A stretch of DNA of 23,114 bases from JAISFI01 sp031553775 (GTDB taxonomy: Bacteria > Bacteroidota > Bacteroidia > Bacteroidales > Azobacteroidaceae). The position numbers and the translations under genes are program-made. Where the stretch lies: assembly GCA_031553775.1 (NCBI GenBank), contig JAVBLA010000056.1, forward strand, positions 1-23,114, written 5' to 3'. The notes under the pieces were generated by a model. That model did not search any database. It saw only the letters and a program-made list of their open reading frames with translations, and was not told the origin of the DNA. Shown here one piece after another: positions 8,432 through 14,794 of this stretch; the first letter of the stretch is position 1, and each line of letters starts with the position of its first letter.

Positions 8432-8464
8432 TTTTCAATTTTCAATTTTCAATTCTCAATTGAA
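8432..8464. repeat. Intergenic array B: tandem TTTTCAA units
   Basis: Four to five consecutive TTTTCAAT-type units, ending in CAATTGAAA, the same unit as arrays A and C. It lies about 30 bases before the start codon of the glycosyltransferase gene at 8496. Confidence 0.75.
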
Positions 8465-8495
8465 ATAATCCCTGTTTCCCACCGTTATAAAAAGG

Positions 8496-9593
8496 ATGAA
8501 AAAAATCATAATATCAGTCACAAACGATTTGGTAACCGACCACCGTGTACATAAAGTTTGTACCACATTACACGATGCCGGATACGATGTACTGCTCGTC
8601 GGTAGAAAATTCCGCTCGGGACCACCACTCTCGAGAGCATACAGGATTTTCCGGATGCCACTGATATTCAATACTACTGCTTTGTTTTTTGCCGAATATA
8701 ATATCCGCTTATTCTTTTTGCTGCTTTTTTCTAAGGCCGATATTTTTCTTTCCAATGATACGGATACTTTACCGGCCAATTATGTTGCGTCTGTTCTGAG
8801 AAGAAAAAAACTGGTTTTTGATGCTCATGAAATGTTTCCCGAATTACCTGAGGTAGTCGGGCGGAAGTTTGTGAAATCTTCCTGGACATGGATTGAAGAT
8901 CGTATATTTCCCCGGTTGAAATACTGTTATACAGTTTGTGCTTCTATTGCGGAAATTTACAACCGGCGATATGGCATACAGATGCAGGTTGTCCGGAATA
9001 TCCCTTCCTCCCGGGTCGCTGCGTTTGAAGCAAAAGAAATTCCGGCAGCAGGAAAATCTGTATTATTATACCAGGGTGCAGTGAATTTAGGACGGGGAAT
9101 TGAATGGATGATCGATGCGATGCCTCACCTGGATGAATTTGTGTTTTTTATTGCCGGAAAAGGAGATCTTCTTCCTGAGATGCAGGAAAAGGTGCGGTCT
9201 ATGGGTTTGGATGACCGGGTGAAATTTTTGGGGAAAATCCCCCTGGAAGATTTACCGGCTTATACGAAGGCTGCAGATATCGGGATCAGCCTGTTGGAAA
9301 ATAAAGGACTGAATTATTATTATTCCCTGCCGAACCGTATTTTTGATTTTATCCGGGCCGAAGTTCCTGTACTGGCAACCGATTTTCCGGAGATAAGGAA
9401 AATTGTGGAAGGATATCATGTGGGAGAGCTTACTTCGTCTCATGATCCTTTACACCTGGCTACCCTTATCCGGAAAATATATGAGGAAAAGGAAGTATAC
9501 GCAACTTCTTTCTGTCGTGCGAATGAAGAACTGTGTTGGGAAAACGAATCTGTTGTTTTGATGCAAATAGTAGAAAAGGCCTTATTTGATTAA
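8496..9593 (+). CDS. Glycosyltransferase family 4-like protein (GT-B fold)
   Basis: This 365-residue protein is probably a cytoplasmic, membrane-associated glycosyltransferase that transfers a sugar from a nucleotide donor during surface polysaccharide or lipopolysaccharide assembly. The N-terminal Rossmann half begins MKKIIISVTNDLVTDHRVHK and carries DAHEMFPELPEVVG (about residues 110-123). The C-terminal half has the GT4 hallmarks: a strand and GQ-like turn (LLYQGAVNLGRGIEWMI), FIAGKGDLLPEM, VKFLGKIPLEDLPAY, and the donor-binding segment SLPNRIFDFIRAEVPVLATDFPEI. Length is normal for the family. It is a lone plus-strand gene whose stop lies nine bases from the stop of the family-2 glycosyltransferase gene facing it. 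Acceptor and sugar cannot be told from sequence. Confidence 0.9.
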   Translation: MKKIIISVTNDLVTDHRVHKVCTTLHDAGYDVLLVGRKFRSGPPLSRAYRIFRMPLIFNTTALFFAEYNIRLFFLLLFSKADIFLSNDTDTLPANYVASVLRRKKLVFDAHEMFPELPEVVGRKFVKSSWTWIEDRIFPRLKYCYTVCASIAEIYNRRYGIQMQVVRNIPSSRVAAFEAKEIPAAGKSVLLYQGAVNLGRGIEWMIDAMPHLDEFVFFIAGKGDLLPEMQEKVRSMGLDDRVKFLGKIPLEDLPAYTKAADIGISLLENKGLNYYYSLPNRIFDFIRAEVPVLATDFPEIRKIVEGYHVGELTSSHDPLHLATLIRKIYEEKEVYATSFCRANEELCWENESVVLMQIVEKALFD

Positions 9594-9602
9594 TCCTGAA
9601 GT

Positions 9603-10490
9603 TTATAGATTGCAGTAATATCCCAGCCTGTATACATCAAAAAGAAAAAGATCAGGATTTTTTCCAGTCAGTTTTTTTTCTAAAGCAGATTTTGAAATTC
9701 TGAAAAGTATGGCAACTGTTTTTTTGAGATACAGTTTTTCAAGACGCTGTTTGATCCGTATGATCTGAGGATAACGGGATTCCGGAGCCTTCTTCTCAAC
9801 CAGCAGTTTTTCTATTCTTCTTAAATTCGATAGACTCGATTTTGTTTTAAGTAAATAGACAAAGTTATCTTCCAGTCCTAAGTGTATAAGAGGATTGTCT
9901 ATGTGCTGTACTATAATGCCATGTGACTCTAATTCCAGACCGAACAAAGTATCCTCATGCCCGTATTGGTTTATTTCTTCGTCGAAAACTACCGATTGGA
10001 AAATCAGTTTATCAATCAGAAAATTATTGGTGCGAAATCCCATATTAGGATCTTCTTCTCTCTCTTGAGCCGGTTTACACTCCCGTTGAATACCATATTT
10101 GTGGCGTAAAAGTACCCGGCTGCTTTCGGGCTTGGAGTGATAAGCGCAACCTCCGTAACAAACAATCCCCGGTTTGCATTGACCGAGGTAATCGGATAAA
10201 TACTGGGAAGAGGCCACTTCCGAATCGCAGTCCATGAATATCAGGTATGGGTACCGGCTTTCCTGTGACAGAATATTCCGGATCTTTGATCTTCCGATGT
10301 TTTTTTTCAAAGAAATATACCGGAAATTAGGAACCTTGATCTGGCTGTTTATTGCCTGGAAATTAGCAGTCGATGCATCATCGATGACCAAAATTTCATA
10401 AGGAGTCTGTAGGCTTTCGGCTTGTTGCGAAAGTTTTTCAACCAGATGCCTGACATCATAATTATATACCGGAATACAGATACTGATCAT
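9603..10490 (-). CDS. Glycosyltransferase family 2 protein
   Basis: This 295-residue protein has the GT-A fold of family 2. Residues 1-10 (MISICIPVYN) form the first strand, EILVIDDAS (32-40) holds the aspartates that bind the nucleotide, and FMDCDSEV (85-92) holds the DxD metal-binding motif (DCD, 87-89). NQYGHEDTLFGLEL, further on, has the ED pair that usually contains the catalytic base. It has no obvious membrane helix, so it probably acts at the cytoplasmic face of the inner membrane. Its start overlaps the stop of the M16 gene upstream (ATGA arrangement), so it is translationally coupled to it and belongs to the exporter-kdsB-M16 gene series. That suggests a role in lipopolysaccharide core or surface glycan synthesis. 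Confidence 0.92.
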   Translation of the reverse strand: MISICIPVYNYDVRHLVEKLSQQAESLQTPYEILVIDDASTANFQAINSQIKVPNFRYISLKKNIGRSKIRNILSQESRYPYLIFMDCDSEVASSQYLSDYLGQCKPGIVCYGGCAYHSKPESSRVLLRHKYGIQRECKPAQEREEDPNMGFRTNNFLIDKLIFQSVVFDEEINQYGHEDTLFGLELESHGIIVQHIDNPLIHLGLEDNFVYLLKTKSSLSNLRRIEKLLVEKKAPESRYPQIIRIKQRLEKLYLKKTVAILFRISKSALEKKLTGKNPDLFLFDVYRLGYYCNL

Positions 10491-11776
10491 TTTCCTGCGA
10501 TAATTTCTATGATTGATTCTTTGTTTAAGTAACGCCGGGCCAAATTTTTTATTTCTTCCGGAGAGATATTTTTTACCGTTTCCACCTGCTGATGAAAAAA
10601 ATCGGTTGTCATACCGCTGGCTAATAAGGATATATAGGCATCTATTAATGAAAAAGTACCGTCTAAGCTTCGGGTAAAATCTCCCAGCATATAATTGCGT
10701 ACGGTTTCCATTTCCTGTTTTCCCGGAACTTCCCGGTGTAGGCGGTCTATTTCGTGGTACACTTCCCGGATCAGATTTTCCGTATGTTCACAGGCTGTCT
10801 GTGTGGCAATAGACCAATAGGCAGCATGTTTCAGTGTGGTAATTCCTGAAGAAATACCATAGGTATATCCTTTTTCCTCCCGGATATTCGACATTAACCG
10901 GCTTCCGAAGTAGCCTCCGAGAATGGTATTCAGTACCCTTAGTCCCGGAAAATCGGGGTGGGAGCGGTTGACTACCGGAATACCCATCCGTATGCCGTTT
11001 TGCATGGCATCCGGTTTTTCTACCCATATCCGGCGACGGTTTTCCGGGGATATTTCAAACACTTGGTCGTCGGTAGGTTTACAGGTTTTTTGAATGTTAT
11101 CTTCGGATGATTCTGCCGATTCTTCGACTATCTTCAACATTTCATCTGTTATTTTTCCGGAAAGGACTATGCTGATATTACCGGAATAATAGTGTTTTTG
11201 GTGAAATTCTTTCAGGTCGCTTATCTGAATCCGGTCGAAATCTTCTGCATTGGAAGTCCTTCCGTAGGGATGCTTTGCTCCGAATAAAGCTTCGGAAAAG
11301 GCTTTATTGGCAAGGTATTGAACTTTACTATTGTCAATGAAAAATTGTTGTTTCCGCCTGTTCTTCAGGTTTTCGAAGGCTTCTTCCGGAAAATGGGGTT
11401 CCCGGAACATCCGGAACAGAATCTCTATGGTTTCCCGGAAAAATTTATTCAGGGTATAGACCGTTATATACGAATAATGAAAACCATCCGACAATTGTAA
11501 CCAGGCTCCATAGTAATCCAGTGTTTCCGCTATTGCTTTCCCGTCCATTTTTCCGGCTCCTTCTTTCGTTAACAGATTGGTGAACGAAGATACCAATGGT
11601 TTGGGTTGTTCCCATTTACCCGTGCCGATCATAATATCTACCCGGGATACATCCTGGTCTCCCATATTCAGGTAATACACAGGAATCCCTCCGGACAGCA
11701 AAGTGGTTTCAAGAGGAGGGAAAGAGATTTGCTTTATTGGTTTAGTCGCAGGTGCGATGTTACGATCAATGTTCAT
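10487..11776 (-). CDS. M16 (insulinase/pitrilysin) family protein, inactive-type subunit
   Basis: The 429-residue product has the two-lobed M16B layout. The N-terminal lobe lacks the zinc motif HxxEH: where active members read like HFLEH, this one reads TNLLTK (about residues 66-71), so no zinc site is visible. The C-terminal lobe keeps the conserved SRLMSNIREEKGYTYGISS (292-310), whose Arg and Tyr in two-subunit M16B peptidases help bind substrate. In such pairs one chain is catalytic and the other carries this R/Y element, so I infer the non-catalytic chain. A catalytic partner is not in the window. There is no signal peptide, so the protein is probably cytoplasmic unless the start is wrong. 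It sits between kdsB (15-base gap) and the family-2 glycosyltransferase gene (four-base overlap). Confidence 0.88.
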   Translation of the reverse strand: MNIDRNIAPATKPIKQISFPPLETTLLSGGIPVYYLNMGDQDVSRVDIMIGTGKWEQPKPLVSSFTNLLTKEGAGKMDGKAIAETLDYYGAWLQLSDGFHYSYITVYTLNKFFRETIEILFRMFREPHFPEEAFENLKNRRKQQFFIDNSKVQYLANKAFSEALFGAKHPYGRTSNAEDFDRIQISDLKEFHQKHYYSGNISIVLSGKITDEMLKIVEESAESSEDNIQKTCKPTDDQVFEISPENRRRIWVEKPDAMQNGIRMGIPVVNRSHPDFPGLRVLNTILGGYFGSRLMSNIREEKGYTYGISSGITTLKHAAYWSIATQTACEHTENLIREVYHEIDRLHREVPGKQEMETVRNYMLGDFTRSLDGTFSLIDAYISLLASGMTTDFFHQQVETVKNISPEEIKNLARRYLNKESIIEIIAGK

Positions 11777-11791
11777 TCTGGATTTAGAAAT

Positions 11792-12544
11792 TTATTTCCG
11801 ATCAAGCAAATACTTCAATGCTTTTTCCATGTCTTCAGGGGTATCTATACCGATTGTTTCTTCATGGGTGATACCTGTTTTTATGATGTAGCCGTTTTCA
11901 AGCCAGCGTAACTGTTCCAGCGATTCTGCGATTTCTAATGAGGATTGCGGGATGGAGGTGATTGCTTTCAGTACATCAGCCTTATAAGCATATAATCCGA
12001 TATGTTTGTAATAAACATGGTTGGATAACCATTCGGATGTTTCCATTCCCCGGCGGTAGGGAATAACAGAACGACTGAAATATAAAGCCTGCATCTGTTT
12101 GTTTATCACTACCTTCGGTGAATTCGGATTGAATAAGGCTTCCATGCTGTCTTCCGGACGGAAAGGCTTTATCAATGTGGCAATTTGTGTAGCCGGATCA
12201 TCGAAACAGGTTTTGATGGTTTTGATTTGCGACGGCTGTATAAAGGGCTCATCTCCCTGTATGTTGATAATAACATCGGACTTCTGTCCTGTTTTGAGAA
12301 AGGCTTCATAGCAACGGTCGGTTCCGCTTTTATGGTCTTCCGATGTCATTACAACTTTTCCTCCAAAGGCTTGCACGGTATCAAAGATCCGTTGATCATC
12401 AGTAGCAACGACTGTTTCGTCCATAAAATCTTTTACCTGCTCGTAGACCCTTTGGATCATTGGTTTTCCAAGCATATCTGCCAGTGGTTTTCCCGGAAAA
12501 CGGGTGGAAGCGTATCGGGCGGGGATGATTCCTATGAATTTCAT
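11792..12544 (-). CDS. kdsB: 3-deoxy-manno-octulosonate cytidylyltransferase (CMP-Kdo synthetase)
   Basis: KdsB activates Kdo with CTP, giving CMP-Kdo and pyrophosphate, so that Kdo can be added to lipid A in lipopolysaccharide assembly; it acts in the cytoplasm. The 250-residue length is standard. The N-terminal signature IGIIPARYASTRFPGKPL (residues 4-21) binds the nucleotide, and ATDD (47-50), SGTDR (73-77) and QGDEP (96-100) match the conserved metal and substrate residues. The C-terminal GIDTPEDMEKAL segment is also typical. The start codon lies eight bases from repeat array C, which occupies the place where a leader would be. It is followed at 15 bases by the M16 gene, and an MsbA-like exporter lies upstream on the same strand. 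Confidence 0.97.
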   Translation of the reverse strand: MKFIGIIPARYASTRFPGKPLADMLGKPMIQRVYEQVKDFMDETVVATDDQRIFDTVQAFGGKVVMTSEDHKSGTDRCYEAFLKTGQKSDVIINIQGDEPFIQPSQIKTIKTCFDDPATQIATLIKPFRPEDSMEALFNPNSPKVVINKQMQALYFSRSVIPYRRGMETSEWLSNHVYYKHIGLYAYKADVLKAITSIPQSSLEIAESLEQLRWLENGYIIKTGITHEETIGIDTPEDMEKALKYLLDRK

Positions 12545-12553
12545 ACTTTATAC

Positions 12554-12587
12554 AATTGAAAATTGAAAATTAGAAATTGAAAATTAT
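12554..12587. repeat. Intergenic array C: AATTGAAA tandem units before kdsB
   Basis: Three to four direct units of the AATTGAAA type, one interrupted by TAG, starting nine bases upstream of the kdsB ATG in the gap between the ABC exporter gene and kdsB. It has the same unit as arrays A and B. Confidence 0.75.
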
Positions 12588-12632
12588 TGGTAAAACCAAG
12601 TAAGAGAGCAATGGAACAAATAAATATTTGCA

Positions 12633-14480
12633 TTAGAAACTTTGCATGTCGCAGAGTCGTTTGTAGTATTTGTCGAGGGCAATCAGTTCATCGTGTTTTC
12701 CCTGTTCCACAATTTCTCCATCGTGCATCACACAGATCAAATCGGCATTTTTTATTGTAGACAACCGGTGGGCAATAACAATGGTCGTCCGGTTCTTCAT
12801 CAGGTTTTCCAAAGCATCCTGTACCAGCCTTTCCGATTCTGTATCTAATGCGGAAGTCGCTTCGTCCAGTATCAGGATCGCAGGATTTTTCAGAATGGCC
12901 CGGGCAATACTGATCCGCTGACGTTGACCTCCGGAAAGTTTACATCCTCGGTCGCCGATATTGGTCTCGTATTGAGAGTCGGTCGCCATGATAAAATCGT
13001 GAGCATTGGCTACTTTGGCTGCCTGGACAACTTCATCTATAGTTGCACTTTCAACACCGAAAGCAATATTGTTGAAAAATGAATCGTTGAACAGAATGGC
13101 TTCCTGGTTGACATTTCCCATCAGCTGGCGAAGATCGAACAAGGTGGTATCCTTGATGTTGAGGCCATCGATAGCAATTTCCCCTTTGTTTACATCATAA
13201 AAACGGGGAAGCAAGTCGACAAAAGTAGATTTTCCCGATCCGGATTGACCAACTAATGCCACTGTTTTTCCTTTGGGGACCGTAAGGTTTACATTTTTCA
13301 GAATCCACTTTTCCTGGTATTTGAACCATACGTTTTTATATTCGATCGTATGATTGAAATGAATGGGTTTCGGATGTTCCGGATTGGTAACACTGGATTC
13401 TGCTTTCAGAATTTTATCTACCCTGTCCATAGATGCCAAACCGCTTTGAATGGAATATACGGATTTCGACAAGTCTTTGGCCGGGTTGATCAATAGGTAA
13501 AAAATAGACAGGTAGACAATAAAAACAGACGCATCGATAGAACCGCTTTTTCCGAGGATGAGCGTTCCTCCATACCATAATACCAAAGCGATGGTGGCTG
13601 TGCCCAGAAATTCGCTCACCGGATGTGCCAGTGCTTGTCTGCGGGCTATTTTAATAGATGTTCTCCTGAAAGACTCGTTCCCGCTTCTGAAGCGTTTTTT
13701 GATTTTTTCTTCTGCATTGAAAGCTTTGATAATACGTAAACCTCCCAAAGTCTCTTCTATTTGTGCCATCAGCCCTCCCCACTGTTGTTGAGCAATAGCG
13801 GAGGTGCTTTTTAATTTTTTTCCGATCAACCCCATAATATACCCCGAAAGCGGAAGAAGAACAAGTACAAATAAAGAAAGCTGCCAGCTCATGATAAACA
13901 TGGCAGCGGTATACATGAGGATAAGTATGGGATTTTTGATGATCATATCCAGCGAAACCATAATGGAGTTTTCCACATTGCCCACATCACCGGTAATCCG
14001 GGCCATAATATCTCCTTTCCTTTCTTCGGAAAAGAAACCGAGCGGGAGGGATACTACCTTGTCATTGATCTGATTCCGGATGTCGCGTACCACACCTGTC
14101 CGCAATGGGATCATGAAATGGGAGGCAAGGTACATGTTGCCGGTTCTCAACAAGGCCATTGCTACAACAAATAATCCCAACAGTATCAGGGTGGATGTTT
14201 CTCCGTGTGCAGAAGCATATTCAGTAGTATACCAATAGAAATTATTGCTCATGGCGTTGGAAAATGCTTTCCAGGATTCGAAGGAGAAAACATCGAGCGA
14301 CCAGGGCATATATTCGTATGTGTTGCTCTCTGTTTTAAACAGGATTTTCAAAATCGGGGAAATCAAGCCGAAAGTCATTAAACTGAAAACCGCAGATAAA
14401 ATATTGGTGATAATATTGCCGACAACATATCTTTTATATGGCGATAGGAACCTGCGGGCAATGAGGAGAAATTCTTTCAT
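12633..14480 (-). CDS. ABC exporter, fused permease and ATPase (MsbA-like)
   Basis: This 615-residue half-transporter has an N-terminal six-helix membrane domain (about residues 15-345) and a C-terminal ATPase. In the ATPase I see Walker A GQSGSGKST (411-419), the Q-loop glutamine (Q459), the signature LSGGQ (515-519), Walker B ILILDE (535-540), the D-loop SALD and the H-loop histidine (H571). It should work as a homodimer in the inner membrane. Length and order fit the MsbA lipid A flippase group, and kdsB downstream supports a lipopolysaccharide role. However, Bacteroidetes have many similar exporters for lipids or drugs, so the substrate is inferred. A good Bacteroidetes promoter precedes it (14505-14536). 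Confidence 0.93.
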   Translation of the reverse strand: MKEFLLIARRFLSPYKRYVVGNIITNILSAVFSLMTFGLISPILKILFKTESNTYEYMPWSLDVFSFESWKAFSNAMSNNFYWYTTEYASAHGETSTLILLGLFVVAMALLRTGNMYLASHFMIPLRTGVVRDIRNQINDKVVSLPLGFFSEERKGDIMARITGDVGNVENSIMVSLDMIIKNPILILMYTAAMFIMSWQLSLFVLVLLPLSGYIMGLIGKKLKSTSAIAQQQWGGLMAQIEETLGGLRIIKAFNAEEKIKKRFRSGNESFRRTSIKIARRQALAHPVSEFLGTATIALVLWYGGTLILGKSGSIDASVFIVYLSIFYLLINPAKDLSKSVYSIQSGLASMDRVDKILKAESSVTNPEHPKPIHFNHTIEYKNVWFKYQEKWILKNVNLTVPKGKTVALVGQSGSGKSTFVDLLPRFYDVNKGEIAIDGLNIKDTTLFDLRQLMGNVNQEAILFNDSFFNNIAFGVESATIDEVVQAAKVANAHDFIMATDSQYETNIGDRGCKLSGGQRQRISIARAILKNPAILILDEATSALDTESERLVQDALENLMKNRTTIVIAHRLSTIKNADLICVMHDGEIVEQGKHDELIALDKYYKRLCDMQSF

Positions 14481-14504
14481 TCGGAATATTTTAATATAAG
14501 CCTA

Positions 14505-14536
14505 CAAAGTTAGTGGTTCTTTGGAAGATTGCAAAA
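14505..14536 (-). promoter_or_regulatory. Bacteroidetes-type promoter for the ABC exporter gene series
   Basis: On the minus strand a TTTTG (14532-14536) is followed after 19 bases by TAACTTTG (14505-14512). This fits the TTTG / 19-21 bases / TAnnTTTG consensus. It ends 24 bases before the exporter start codon. Confidence 0.7.
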
Positions 14537-14629
14537 TTTTCTGTTTGACAAATCGTGGGGGGAGGTCCTTATGGCTGTTTAGTCCCATGAATATTTGGAT
14601 GTATAATAATTTACTGAACCTGTGATGGA

Positions 14630-14650
14630 GGATGGCCGCAAAGGCCATCC
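14630..14650. repeat. Perfect 8-bp palindrome between divergent promoters
   Basis: GGATGGCC (14630-14637) and GGCCATCC (14643-14650) are perfect inverted repeats around a GCAAA loop. No T-run follows on either side and the flanking genes point away, so it is unlikely to be a terminator. It could be a regulatory protein site or a REP-like element. Confidence 0.6.
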
Positions 14651-14745
14651 CTGCAAAGGTTGATGTAATTGCAAATAATAAAATCGGAATCTTAAAAAAA
14701 AACAAAATCAGGAATGGAGTTAAACTTTCATGCAAAATAAATGTC

Positions 14746-14753
14746 TACTTTTG
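14746..14753 (+). promoter_or_regulatory. Putative -7 promoter box for the outer-membrane beta-barrel gene
   Basis: TACTTTTG matches TAnnTTTG and lies 41 bases before the ATG at 14795. A poor TTTC stands in for the -33 element. Confidence 0.5.
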
Positions 14754-14794
14754 TATCCTTTTGATTATTTACCCTTAAAATAACTTATTGCGTA

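Larger units (their letters stand above)
8154..8495. other. A/T-rich intergenic region between divergent surface-protein and glycosyltransferase genes
   Basis: About 340 bases with no credible gene. It holds the 5' leader of the surface-protein gene (leftward), a short hairpin at 8334-8349 followed by six Ts, and repeat array B at 8432-8464 just before the glycosyltransferase gene. No good TAnnTTTG promoter match was found on the minus strand for the surface-protein gene. Confidence 0.6.
14481..14794. other. Divergent intergenic region with two promoters and a palindrome
   Basis: About 310 bases between the leftward exporter gene and the rightward beta-barrel gene. It contains a minus-strand promoter (14505-14536), a perfect palindromic hairpin (14630-14650) and a plus-strand TAnnTTTG box (14746-14753). 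A 77-codon frame on the minus strand (14502-14735) is open, but I do not accept it as a gene. Confidence 0.6.

Noticed and set aside
14502..14735. 77-codon minus-strand frame between the exporter and beta-barrel genes
   Set aside because: It covers the exporter promoter and a perfect palindrome, has no recognisable domain, and its composition looks like translated intergenic DNA. It is mentioned as a finding only because of the palindrome.
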